Shown one piece after another: positions 39,579 to 47,239 of a DNA stretch of 51,704 bases. Where the stretch lies: NCBI GenBank assembly GCA_048594865.1, contig JBMDWZ010000144.1, forward strand, positions 1 to 51,704. Direction: 5' to 3'. Numbering within the stretch: position 1 is the first letter of the stretch; each line of letters opens with the position of its first letter. The notes below the pieces were generated by a model. It did no database searches and was not told where the DNA came from. It worked only from the letters and a program-made list of their open reading frames with translations. This DNA comes from CALKWS01 sp048594865. Lineage in GTDB: Bacteria > Actinomycetota > Actinomycetes > Actinomycetales > Beutenbergiaceae. The translations under genes and the position numbers were made by a program.

Positions 39579-40517
39579 ATGATGGCAATAGACACGAAAG
39601 ACACCGCTCGCGTGAAGGCCTCTGAGCAGGTACGCAACAAGCCCGGGATCAAGCCCGGCAAGATCGTTGCCTGGGTAGTGATGGTGATCTTGCTGATCGT
39701 CACCCTGTTCCCGTTCTATTGGATCCTGCGCACGGCGTTTTCTTCCAACAGTGCCCTGTACTCCCAGGCCGCCACGATCCTGCCCGCTGAGTTCACCTGG
39801 AGCGGGTTTGCCCGGGTGTTCGGGCTGCAATCGACGTCCGAGGCGATCGCCGAGGGCGGGTCCGGGGCGCACCTGGACTTTTGGCTCTACCTGCGCAACT
39901 CGGTGATCGTGGCCACCGGCATCACCGTGTGCCAGGTGTTCTTTTCGGCGATGGCGGCCTACGCGTTCTCACGGCTGAAGTGGCCCGGCCGGGACCTGGT
40001 GTTCTCGGCATTCCTGCTGTCGCTAATGGTTCCGGTGATCTTCACCCTGCTGCCGAACTTCCTACTGATCCGCGACCTCGGGCTCATCGACTCGCTCCTG
40101 GGCATCATGCTCCCGGGGCTGTTCATGACCCCGTTCGTCATCTTCTTCCTGCGGCAGTTCTTCATGAACGTGCCCACCGAGGTGGAGGAGGCGGCGTTCA
40201 TCGACGGAGCATCGAAGGTGCGGGTGTTCTTCACCCTCATCATTCCGATGACCGTGGCGCCGATCGCGACCGTGTCGATCCTGACTTACATCAACGCCTG
40301 GAACGACTACTTCTGGCCGCTGATGGTGTCCTACTCCGATGAATCGCGGGTTCTGACGGTGGCGCTGGCAACCTTCAGCGCCCAGACCCCGCAGACCGGC
40401 CCGGACTGGTCGGGGCTGATGGCGGCGACCCTAGTGGCGGCCCTGCCGATGCTGCTGCTGTTCATGGTCTTCGCGCGCAGGATCGTTAACTCCATCGGCT
40501 TCACCGGAATCAAGTGA
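39579..40517 (+). CDS. Sugar ABC transporter permease (MalG/UgpE-like)
   Basis: 312 residues with six membrane helices. The EAA loop is VEEAAFIDGASKVRVFFTLIIPMT, and the last helix ends in RRIVNSIGFTGIK, the usual C-terminus of this family. A G-rich ribosome site (GGGGG) precedes two adjacent ATG codons at 39579 and 39582; the first is used. An extended extracytoplasmic loop is visible between helices 1 and 2 (SALYSQAATILPAEFTWSG). Works as a heterodimer with the preceding permease. Confidence 0.92.
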   Translation: MMAIDTKDTARVKASEQVRNKPGIKPGKIVAWVVMVILLIVTLFPFYWILRTAFSSNSALYSQAATILPAEFTWSGFARVFGLQSTSEAIAEGGSGAHLDFWLYLRNSVIVATGITVCQVFFSAMAAYAFSRLKWPGRDLVFSAFLLSLMVPVIFTLLPNFLLIRDLGLIDSLLGIMLPGLFMTPFVIFFLRQFFMNVPTEVEEAAFIDGASKVRVFFTLIIPMTVAPIATVSILTYINAWNDYFWPLMVSYSDESRVLTVALATFSAQTPQTGPDWSGLMAATLVAALPMLLLFMVFARRIVNSIGFTGIK

Positions 40518-40524
40518 GGTGACC

Positions 40525-41949
40525 ATGAGCCGTCGATCAAAGAATTCACGCCGAACTGGCCCAGTGGCCGCTGGTGGCACCGGCGCCCGCCGGATCCACC
40601 GGACCCGCCGCTCCCGCCGCCCCCACCAGGTGGCCGCCGCCCTCGCCGCCGCGGGGATCCTGTTGGCCGGATGCGCCGGCGCGGAGCCGGGGGATGGTGA
40701 GGTCAACCTGGACTACTGGCTCTGGGACGCTAACCAGCTTCCCGGCTACCAACAGTGCGCCCAAGACTTCGAGGCCGCCAACGAGGGCATCAACGTGCGG
40801 GTCAGCCAATACGGTTGGGACGATTACTGGCAGAAGGTCACCGCGGGGTTGGTGGCCGGGGCCGGTCCCGACGTCCTCACCGGTCACCTGACCAGGTACC
40901 CCGAGTACGTCACCCGCGGCGCGCTGCTGGACCTCAACGAGTTGGACGCCACCGCGGACATCGGCGCCGATGAGTTCCAGGAGGGCCTTGCCGAATTATG
41001 GGTGGGGCCCGACGGGGGCCAATACGGCATCCCGAAGGACTTCGACACCATCGCCCTGTTCTACAACGAGGCGATGCTCGAGGAGGCCGGCGTCGATCCC
41101 GCAGAATTCGCCGAGCTGGAATGGAATCCCGAGGACGGCGGCACCTTCGAAGAGCTCCTCGCCCGCCTGACCATCGACACCAATGGTGTGCGCGGTGATG
41201 AAGACGGGTTCGATTCTTCCAGCATTGAGGTCTACGGCATCGGGGCCAATGGCTCTGGTGGTTTCGATGGTCAGACCCAGTGGTCGTGGTTGGCTGGCGC
41301 CACGGGGTGGACGTACACCAACGCCGATGTCTGGGGCGATCACTACAACTACGACGACCCGCGGTTCACCGACACCATCAACTGGTTGTTCTCGCTGGTG
41401 GACAAGGGCTACATGCCACCGTTCTCCATCGGCGGTGCCGACCCCAACCCCACCCAACAGCTGGCGAGCGGTCAGGCCGCGATCTCTCCCAACGGCTCCT
41501 GGATGATCGGCAGCTATGCCGCCCTGGACGGTGTAGACATCGGCATCGCGCCCATCCCCAGCGGACCGGTGGGGCACCCGGTGTCGATGTACAACGGACT
41601 GGCGGACAACATCAACGCCCAAACCGAATACCCCCAGGAGTCGGCACAACTGGTGGCCTACCTCGGCTCCGACGCGTGCCAGGAGATTATCGGCAGCGAG
41701 ACCGTGGTGTTCCCGGCGCGGCCAGCGGGCACAGAGGCCGCGATCGAGGGATTCGCCGAGCAGGGGATCGACGTCACGCCCTTCACCGACCTCGTCGATA
41801 ACGGGTACACCGTGCTGTTCCCGGTGACTAACCACGGGTCGCAGATCACCTCGATGGTGACCCCGGTGATGGACTCGATCTATCTGCGCAACGCCGATGC
41901 CGACGTCATGGTGGATATGAACTCCCGCATCAACGCGCTCTTTGACTAG
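40525..41949 (+). CDS. Extracellular solute-binding lipoprotein of the sugar ABC transporter
   Basis: 474 residues. A long basic N-region (RRSRRPHQ) precedes a hydrophobic core and lipobox ILLAGC (Cys50). The mature part follows the family 1 binding-protein plan: VNLDYWLWD, then GWDDYWQKVTAGLVAGAGPDVL, YGIPKDFDTIALFYNEAMLEEAGVDP, and GQAAISPNGSWMIGSY with aromatic residues that typically stack on sugar rings. Ligand is probably an oligosaccharide or glycoside. The ATG is five bases after GAGG; the GTG two codons upstream is less likely. Last gene of the importer operon. Confidence 0.92.
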   Translation: MSRRSKNSRRTGPVAAGGTGARRIHRTRRSRRPHQVAAALAAAGILLAGCAGAEPGDGEVNLDYWLWDANQLPGYQQCAQDFEAANEGINVRVSQYGWDDYWQKVTAGLVAGAGPDVLTGHLTRYPEYVTRGALLDLNELDATADIGADEFQEGLAELWVGPDGGQYGIPKDFDTIALFYNEAMLEEAGVDPAEFAELEWNPEDGGTFEELLARLTIDTNGVRGDEDGFDSSSIEVYGIGANGSGGFDGQTQWSWLAGATGWTYTNADVWGDHYNYDDPRFTDTINWLFSLVDKGYMPPFSIGGADPNPTQQLASGQAAISPNGSWMIGSYAALDGVDIGIAPIPSGPVGHPVSMYNGLADNINAQTEYPQESAQLVAYLGSDACQEIIGSETVVFPARPAGTEAAIEGFAEQGIDVTPFTDLVDNGYTVLFPVTNHGSQITSMVTPVMDSIYLRNADADVMVDMNSRINALFD

Positions 41950-42029
41950 TGCTGCGTTAGCGGATTAGCCGCGCCGTCGCCGACGTGTCGGTTGGGGGAG
42001 CGGTGCGATGGTCGGTGCGTACCCGACTA

Positions 42030-42072
42030 CCCGACGGCGGGTGAGCGGTCTGGTGCCCGACGGCGAGTGAGC
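42030..42072. repeat. 17-base direct repeat in the intergenic region after the sugar ABC operon
   Basis: CCCGACGGCGGGTGAGC (42030-42046) recurs with one mismatch at 42056-42072, a 26-base period, and a partial copy (CGTCGGTGAGC) ends near 42093. The 300-base gap from 41950 to 42249 has no convincing gene; it holds these repeats, a hairpin and the promoter of the following regulator. Confidence 0.65.
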
Positions 42073-42086
42073 AACTTTGGCGCGTC

Positions 42087-42109
42087 GGTGAGCCTGCGCA
42101 GGGCTCGCC
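42087..42109 (+). terminator. Hairpin downstream of the sugar ABC operon, candidate terminator
   Basis: GGTGAGCC (42087-42094) pairs with GGGCTCGCC (42101-42109) around the loop TGCGCA. There is no T-run, as is common in high-GC actinobacteria. It lies between the binding-protein gene and the YtrA-type promoter. Confidence 0.4.
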
Positions 42110-42140
42110 CTAGCGCCTGGCCTGTGCCGCCCCCGCATTC

Positions 42141-42198
42141 TTGACACGCGCCCTGGTGCTATGGTTAGTTACTCAAGTAATGAACCACTGAGGTAGTG
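42141..42198 (+). promoter_or_regulatory. Promoter and candidate operator of the YtrA-type regulator
   Basis: TTGACA at 42141-42146 is a perfect -35 box; TTAGTT (42165-42170), 18 bases on, is a weak -10. A perfect palindrome TTACT-CA-AGTAA covers 42169-42180, and CACT-GAGGT-AGTG follows at 42186-42198. Binding there would block RNA polymerase, so autoregulation by the downstream GntR protein is likely. Confidence 0.6.
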
Positions 42199-42249
42199 AT
42201 GCGGGCTAGGATGATGTCGGCACATTGGATGGCGGAAGGCGGTGAACCG

Positions 42250-42600
42250 GTGGAAGAAGGACGTCCGATCTTCGTGCAGATCGCGGAGGAAGTGGAAGCG
42301 AGCATCATGGCCGGTGTTCTCACCGAAGGTGATCGCGCACCGTCCACCAATGAGTTGGCCTCCTTTCATCGCATCAATCCGGCAACGGCGGCCAAGGGGA
42401 TCAACCTCTTGGTCGATCGCGGAATCCTGACAAAACGGCGCGGCCTGGGAATGTTCGTCGCGCAAGGCGCCGCGGACGTTCTTCGAAACCAACGCCGCGC
42501 ACAGTTCGCACAGGACTACCTCGAACCGATGCTTCACGAGGCCCACGCCGTGGGCATCTCCACCGACGCCGTGATCGACCTGATCCGGTCCCGGCGCTGA
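42250..42600 (+). CDS. GntR-family regulator, YtrA subfamily
   Basis: 116 residues. The chain begins EEGRPIFVQIAEEVEASIMAGVLTEGDRAPSTNELASFHRINPATAAKGINLLVDRGILTKRRGLGMFV, a winged helix-turn-helix, then a short helical dimerisation tail instead of a large effector domain. That is the YtrA pattern. The start is probably the GTG at 42250, ten bases after GGAAGG; longer starts (42196, 42214, 42229) would add non-family sequence. It is followed 20 bases later by the ABC ATPase and permease, the normal partners of YtrA. Small-molecule effector unknown; cell-wall stress is common for the family. Confidence 0.88.
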   Translation: MEEGRPIFVQIAEEVEASIMAGVLTEGDRAPSTNELASFHRINPATAAKGINLLVDRGILTKRRGLGMFVAQGAADVLRNQRRAQFAQDYLEPMLHEAHAVGISTDAVIDLIRSRR

Positions 42601-42620
42601 AGAACCACAAGGAGGATGCG

Positions 42621-43538
42621 ATGACTGCCGTCATCGAAGTGCAAGGAGTATCCCGCCGCTACGGCGACACCCTCGCACTGGACGACGTCTCGGTGTCGTT
42701 CAACGAAAACACCATCTACGGCCTCTTGGGCCGTAACGGGGCAGGCAAGACCACCCTGATGTCCATCATCACCGCCCAGGCGTGGCCCACGGCCGGTCGA
42801 ATCAGGGTCTTCGGTGAAGGGCCGCACGAGAACGAGCGAGTGTTGCCCAACATCTGCTTCGTCCGTGAAGAACAGCGGTACATCGACGACTCCCTGGCGC
42901 GCCACGCGTTCCGATCGGCCGCCGATGCCTTCCCGAACTGGGACTGGGACCTGGCCAACCGGCTGATCGAAGACTTCAAAGTCCCCGAAAAGACCAAGGT
43001 GAAGAAGATGTCACGCGGGCAAAAGTCCGCAGTGGGCGTCATCATTGGGCTGGCCTCCCGGGCCCCGATCACGTTCTTCGACGAGCCCTACATGGGCCTG
43101 GACGCCGTGGCCCGGCAACTGTTCTACGACCGGCTGATCGAGGATTACGCAGAGCATCCGCGAACGATGGTCCTGTCCAGCCACCTCATCGATGAGATCG
43201 CGCACTTGATCGAGCACGTGGTGCTGATCGACGGCGGATCGATCATGGTCGATGAGCCCGTGGAAGATCTGCGCGATCGCGCCGTGACTTTGGTGGGTAA
43301 CGTCGACGTCATCGATGAGATCGTCTCCGGACGCGAGGAGCTGCACCGGGAGTCCATGGGCCGAATGGCCCGGGTCACCGTCCTGGGTTCCCTCACCGAC
43401 GCCGATCAAGTCAAGGTCCGCCAGCACGATCTGGAGGTGCTGCCGGTATCGCTGCAGCAACTCGTGGTGCGGCTGACGACGAAAAACCGTAAGCAGGCGG
43501 GCGATCTGAACGCCCCGGAGTCCGAGGTGGCCAAATGA
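42621..43538 (+). CDS. ABC transporter ATP-binding protein (YtrB-like)
   Basis: 305 residues. Walker A is GRNGAGKTT, the signature is MSRGQKSAVG (Arg replaces the usual Gly) and Walker B is ITFFDEPYMGLD. A C-terminal extension of about 90 residues, variable in this family, follows VLIDGGSIMVDEP. A perfect AAGGAGG ribosome site precedes the ATG. The stop overlaps the permease start (ATGA). With the adjoining YtrA-type regulator it forms an inducible exporter or lipid/antibiotic-response system. Confidence 0.92.
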   Translation: MTAVIEVQGVSRRYGDTLALDDVSVSFNENTIYGLLGRNGAGKTTLMSIITAQAWPTAGRIRVFGEGPHENERVLPNICFVREEQRYIDDSLARHAFRSAADAFPNWDWDLANRLIEDFKVPEKTKVKKMSRGQKSAVGVIIGLASRAPITFFDEPYMGLDAVARQLFYDRLIEDYAEHPRTMVLSSHLIDEIAHLIEHVVLIDGGSIMVDEPVEDLRDRAVTLVGNVDVIDEIVSGREELHRESMGRMARVTVLGSLTDADQVKVRQHDLEVLPVSLQQLVVRLTTKNRKQAGDLNAPESEVAK

Positions 43539-44293
43539 CTGCGACCGCAACACCCACTGTGAACACCCGCGGCTCCTTCGCTCGCCTGCCCGCGGCCTTC
43601 CGACTGCAATTCTCGGTTCGCGGAGCAATGATCGGCGTGCCGATTATCGTCTTCTTCGGATCGTGGGCGATCGCCCTCGGGATCGGAATGTGGATCCACT
43701 TCGGGGCCAACATGACCGAATCCGATCCACCGATGTACACCGGGGCCTCCCAGGCGACCCTATGGACCTTGGGCTTCATGGCCGCATACGCCGCCTCGCA
43801 CACCTTCGCGTTCTCGATGGCGTTGTCCTACAGCAGGCGGATATTCCTGCTCGGCGCGGTCGGTGCGTTTGCGGCTATCTCGGCAGCCTTCGGGGTCGCG
43901 TTCGCCCTCGGGGCACTGCTTGAACGGGCCACCGGTGGCTTCGGCATCAGGATGTTTACCTTCGACCTGCCCTATCTGACCGATGGGCCAGGCGGCGTGG
44001 TCGCGACCGGGTTGTTCGCAACCCTGCTGTGCCTGAGCATCATGCTGTTCGGCTTCCTGGTGGCGATGGCCTACCGGCGACTAAAGCTCATCGTGCTGTG
44101 GACCATTGCGCTCGTCGTAGTCGCTGCGCTCGCGCTCGGTGCGGTCGGACTCGCCCAGGCCGGACTGTGGGGCGATGTCTGGGCCTGGATGGTGGACCAG
44201 ACTGCGCTCAGCCTGAGCGCCTACTTCGTCCTAGTGATCGCGTTTTTGACGGGTCTGAACTACGTCGTCATCCGCCGGGCCACGCCCTCTTGA
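43535..44293 (+). CDS. ABC transporter permease-like integral membrane protein
   Basis: 252 residues, about six hydrophobic helices (for example IVFFGSWAIALGIGMW, LWTLGFMAAYAASHTFAF and VVATGLFATLLCLSIMLFGFLVAMAY). It overlaps the ATPase gene by four bases, so it is the membrane partner of that ATPase, as in YtrBC-type pairs. No extracytoplasmic domain or known substrate motif is recognisable. End of the three-gene unit. Confidence 0.83.
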   Translation: MTATATPTVNTRGSFARLPAAFRLQFSVRGAMIGVPIIVFFGSWAIALGIGMWIHFGANMTESDPPMYTGASQATLWTLGFMAAYAASHTFAFSMALSYSRRIFLLGAVGAFAAISAAFGVAFALGALLERATGGFGIRMFTFDLPYLTDGPGGVVATGLFATLLCLSIMLFGFLVAMAYRRLKLIVLWTIALVVVAALALGAVGLAQAGLWGDVWAWMVDQTALSLSAYFVLVIAFLTGLNYVVIRRATPS

Positions 44294-44344
44294 GGCTCGG
44301 TTCGTGGTGCGGGCCACAGCAGCGGGACAACAGGTAGCAATATC

Positions 44345-44353
44345 TGGCACAAT
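44345..44353 (+). promoter_or_regulatory. Probable -10 region of the rpsP operon promoter
   Basis: TGGCACAAT occurs here, 132 bases before rpsP, and the identical nine bases occur before rplS at 47084-47092. CACAAT is an acceptable -10 box for the main sigma factor. The gap from 44294 to 44484 otherwise contains only a small CTCGG/CCGAG hairpin. Confidence 0.4.
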
Positions 44354-44484
44354 ATCCGGCTGTACCCATTGACTGTCTCGGCCCTCTCACCGAGGCGGGT
44401 AATGCGTCCGGGCACACGCCGGCGGCCCGCACCCCACGCGAGCTGGCGCGAGCGCCATCCATACCTCAAGGAGTAACCACAACT

Positions 44485-44958
44485 GTGGCTGTCAAAATCC
44501 GTTTGAAGCGCCTGGGCAAGATCCGGGCACCTTACTACCGTGTCGTCGTTGCCGATTCGCGCACCAAGCGCGATGGTCGCGTCATCGAAGAGATCGGTAA
44601 GTACCACCCCAAAGAAGATCCCTCGCTGATCGAGATCGCTTCCGAGCGCGCTCAGTACTGGCTCGGCGTTGGGGCTCAGCCCTCGGAGCAGGTCCTGGCA
44701 CTGCTCAAGGTCACCGGCGACTGGCAGACCTTCAAGGGTCTTCCTGGCGCCGAGGGCACCTTGCGCACCAAGGACAGTGTCGAAGGCGGAGCCGCGGAAG
44801 CCATCAAGGCCGCCGAGGCCGATGCAGAACTGCGCAAGGCGCAGGCCGCCCAGGCTAAGGAAGACGACGCCAAGGCCAAGGCCGCCGAAGAGGCAGCCGA
44901 ATCTGCAGGCGCCGACGCCGACGAAGACGCCTCGGCAGACTCCGAAGATCAGGCCTGA
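44485..44958 (+). CDS. rpsP: 30S ribosomal protein S16
   Basis: 157 residues. The core (VAVKIRLKRLGKIRAPYYRVVVADSRTKRDGRVIEEIGKYHP) is canonical S16, which stabilises the 5' domain of 16S rRNA. Beyond about residue 95 lies a 60-residue tail of Ala, Glu, Lys and Asp, longer than the E. coli protein (82 residues) but common in actinobacteria. Start is a GTG, with AAGGAG eleven bases upstream. The stop overlaps the KH-domain gene start (TGATG). First gene of the translation operon. Confidence 0.96.
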   Translation: MAVKIRLKRLGKIRAPYYRVVVADSRTKRDGRVIEEIGKYHPKEDPSLIEIASERAQYWLGVGAQPSEQVLALLKVTGDWQTFKGLPGAEGTLRTKDSVEGGAAEAIKAAEADAELRKAQAAQAKEDDAKAKAAEEAAESAGADADEDASADSEDQA

Positions 44959-45197
44959 TGCTGGCCGATGCGCTAGAGCACTTGGTCCGCGGCATCGTGG
45001 ACAATCCCGACGACGTCGAGATTCGGACCAAGTCGCTGCGGCGTGGTGACCTGCTCGAGGTTCGCGTGAACCCCGCCGACCTCGGCCGGGTGATCGGCCG
45101 CTCCGGGCGCACCGCTCGGGCCCTGCGCACCGTCATTGGTGCTTTGGCCAAGGATGGGCCGGTTCGCGTGGACGTGGTAGACACCGACCGGCGCTGA
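44958..45197 (+). CDS. khpA: KH-domain RNA-binding protein KhpA
   Basis: 79 residues. The single type II KH domain has the RNA-binding loop GRVIGRSGRTARALRTVIGA, with GRSG in place of the typical GxxG. LADALEHLVRGIVDNPDDVEI is the usual N-terminus. KhpA acts with KhpB/Jag as a global RNA chaperone affecting division and translation. It is placed between rpsP and rimM as in most actinobacteria. Confidence 0.94.
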   Translation: MLADALEHLVRGIVDNPDDVEIRTKSLRRGDLLEVRVNPADLGRVIGRSGRTARALRTVIGALAKDGPVRVDVVDTDRR

Positions 45198-45219
45198 CCG
45201 GCTCACGATCTGAGCGTCA

Positions 45220-45266
45220 GACAACACAGCCACTGTGGCCACCATCTGGTCACAGTGGCTGTTGTC
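45220..45266 (+). terminator. Long hairpin between khpA and rimM
   Basis: Near-perfect inverted repeat with arms of about 20 bases: GACAACACAGCCACTGTGG pairs with CACAGTGGCTGTTGTC across a short loop, with only a two-base bulge and one mismatch. It lies in the 96-base gap before rimM. There is no T-tract, so it may be a partial terminator, an RNase processing site or a control element rather than a full stop. Confidence 0.5.
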
Positions 45267-45299
45267 ATTACTGGGTAGGGAATGATGGGAAGGGTGAAC

Positions 45300-45806
45300 G
45301 TGTCAGACTCCTCGTTACTGCGGGTGGCCACCATCGGCCCCGCGCACGCCTTGCGCGGCGAAGTCCGCCTGACCGTGCACACCGATGACGTGGCCGGCCG
45401 ATTGCATCCCGGTGCCACCCTGGAAACCGAACCAGCCGCCGTCGGGCCCCTGGAAGTTGCCGCGATTCGTGCGCACAAGGGCCAGTACCTGGCGTCGTTC
45501 GCCGGGCACGCCGACCGCAACGCCGCCGAGGCGCTGCGTGGTGTGGTGCTGCTGGCGCCACCGGCGGAAGAAGAAGACGCCTGGTACCCGGCGCAATTGC
45601 AGGGACTCACTGCCCGTAGCCCGCAGGGTGAGTCGCTCGGCACCGTCGCCGGTGTGCAGCACGCCCCGGCCCACGACCTGCTGCGCGTCGATGTTGGCGG
45701 ACGTCAGGTGCTGGTGCCCTTCGTTGAGCAAATCGTCACCGATATCGACACCGACGCCGGCACCGTGACCATCGATGCCCCGGGCGGACTGTGGGACGAG
45801 TTGTGA
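45300..45806 (+). CDS. rimM: 16S rRNA processing protein RimM
   Basis: 168 residues, assembly factor for the 30S head that works with S19. LLRVATIGPAHALRGEVRLTVHTDD is the standard N-terminal beta-barrel motif; AWYPAQLQGLTARSPQGESLGTVAGVQHAPAHDLLRV and VPFVEQIVTDID form the PRC-barrel half. The GTG at 45300 follows GGAAGGG at proper spacing and is preferred; ATG 45282, ATG 45285 and GTG 45294 are alternatives. The stop is used in a GTGA overlap with trmD. Confidence 0.93.
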   Translation: MSDSSLLRVATIGPAHALRGEVRLTVHTDDVAGRLHPGATLETEPAAVGPLEVAAIRAHKGQYLASFAGHADRNAAEALRGVVLLAPPAEEEDAWYPAQLQGLTARSPQGESLGTVAGVQHAPAHDLLRVDVGGRQVLVPFVEQIVTDIDTDAGTVTIDAPGGLWDEL

Positions 45807-47050
45807 CCGGCCGCATCGATGTGCTGAGCATCTTCCCCGACTATCTCAAGCCCCTGGAGTTGTCCCTGGTGGGCAAGGCCAGGCGCGATGGGCTGCTGGA
45901 CATCGGCATCCACGATCTGCGCACCTGGACCACCGATACCCACCGCAGCGTGGACGACACACCATATGGCGGCGGCGCCGGAATGGTGATGCGCCCGGAC
46001 GTGTGGGGCACCGCCCTGGATGAGGTCTTCGCCTCCGGTGACCACCCGCGGCGCACGCTGCTGGTGCCGACCCCGGCCGGAGAACCACTGACCCAGGCGT
46101 TGGCAGAGGAATTGGCGCTGATGATCGCCGCCGGCTCCCAACTCGTCTTCGCCTGCGGCCGGTATGAGGGAATCGACGCGCGGGTCGAGGCGCATTACAG
46201 CGCCAGCACCGAGATTGATGTGCGAGAGGTCTCCATCGGGGACTACGTCCTGAACGGCGGCGAGGTCGCTGCGCTGGTCGTCATCGAATCTTTGGCCCGA
46301 TTGCTGCCCGGCGTGATCGGCAACCCCGAGTCCTTGCGCGAAGAGTCCCACGGTGCCGGCGGGCTGCTGGAGTATCCGGTGTACACCAAGCCGGTCTCGT
46401 GGCGCGGGCTGGAGGTCCCCGGCGTGCTGCGCTCGGGGGACCACGAACGAATCCGCACCTGGCGCCGTTCCCAAGCGGTACGGCGCACCGTGCAACGTCG
46501 GCCGGACCTGCTGGACGACGACGTCGTGGTCCGTCCCGCTCGGGCCGCCGACATCGGTGAGCTCGCCGAGGTGGCCGCGCTCACGTTCCCGCTCGCGTGC
46601 CCGCCGCATACCACCGCTGCCGATGTGCAGGGGTTCATCGATGACAATCTCTCCGAACTACATCTACGGCGCTACCTCAAGGATCGAGCCCGCACCGTGT
46701 TGGTCGCCCAGGTCGCCGATGCGATCGTCGGGTATGCCATGGTGGTGTCCGGTGAACCGGCCGACGGTGATGTTCAAGCGGCGATCACGACCCGGCCGAC
46801 GGTGGAGCTCAGCAAGATCTACGTCCTGCCCGAGCACCACCGGCGCGGGGTGGCTAATGCGCTGATGGATGCAGCCAAAGAAGCTGCCCTTGGTCGCGGC
46901 GCGAAGGCTCTGTGGCTCGGCGTCAACCAACTCAACGAACGCGCACAGCGCTTCTACCGGCGTCACGGTTTTGAGCGGGTGGGGACGAAAACGTTCCAGG
47001 TCGGGTCCCGGCTGGAATCGGACTTCGTGATGGAGTTCACGCAGTCTTAG
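45803..47050 (+). CDS. trmD: tRNA (guanine-37-N1)-methyltransferase TrmD fused to a GNAT acetyltransferase domain
   Basis: 415 residues. Residues 1-235 are TrmD: IDVLSIFPDYLKPL, DDTPYGGGAGMVMRPDVW, the knot region FACGRYEGIDARVE and EVSIGDYVLNGGEVAALVVIESLARLLPGVIGN, and HYSASTEIDV. It methylates G37 of tRNAs from S-adenosylmethionine to prevent frameshifting. From about residue 240 a GNAT domain follows (VVVRPARAADIGELAEVAALTF, then ELSKIYVLPEHHRRGVANALMDAAKEAAL, with the acetyl-CoA R-x-x-G-x-A loop, and LGVNQLNERAQRFYRRHGFERVG). The frame is continuous, so this is one fused protein. The GTG start overlaps the rimM stop. The acetyl acceptor of the GNAT half is unknown. Confidence 0.93.
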   Translation: MTGRIDVLSIFPDYLKPLELSLVGKARRDGLLDIGIHDLRTWTTDTHRSVDDTPYGGGAGMVMRPDVWGTALDEVFASGDHPRRTLLVPTPAGEPLTQALAEELALMIAAGSQLVFACGRYEGIDARVEAHYSASTEIDVREVSIGDYVLNGGEVAALVVIESLARLLPGVIGNPESLREESHGAGGLLEYPVYTKPVSWRGLEVPGVLRSGDHERIRTWRRSQAVRRTVQRRPDLLDDDVVVRPARAADIGELAEVAALTFPLACPPHTTAADVQGFIDDNLSELHLRRYLKDRARTVLVAQVADAIVGYAMVVSGEPADGDVQAAITTRPTVELSKIYVLPEHHRRGVANALMDAAKEAALGRGAKALWLGVNQLNERAQRFYRRHGFERVGTKTFQVGSRLESDFVMEFTQS

Positions 47051-47083
47051 GCGCTGGCCCGATTCCGCTGGCGTGCGCTGGTG

Positions 47084-47092
47084 TGGCACAAT
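47084..47092 (+). promoter_or_regulatory. Probable -10 region of the rplS promoter
   Basis: TGGCACAAT, the same nine bases as before rpsP, lies 148 bases upstream of rplS. The leader that follows includes a hairpin GGCGGT-loop-ACCGCC at 47180-47196. Suggests rplS also has its own promoter downstream of trmD. Confidence 0.35.
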
Positions 47093-47239
47093 CGAGGGCG
47101 GTCATCTCTCGCGCCTCTGCCGTAGGGGAGTGCGCGGATTACACTCAGTACACCGATGGCCAACCACAGACATCGAACCGGCGGTGGTAAACCGCCCGGA
47201 TCAGCGCGGGTGACCTACGGCACAGCGGAAAGGCACACA

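Noticed and set aside
38826..39872. 348-codon minus-strand open frame over the permease genes
   Set aside because: Composition is Arg/His/Gln-rich noise; the plus strand encodes two clear permeases.
42030..42093. CRISPR-like array
   Set aside because: Only two full copies of 17 bases with a 9-base spacer and no cas genes.
47156..47239. 28-codon N-terminal extension of rplS
   Set aside because: Not part of L19; the good ribosome site is at the internal ATG, and the extension overlaps a leader hairpin.
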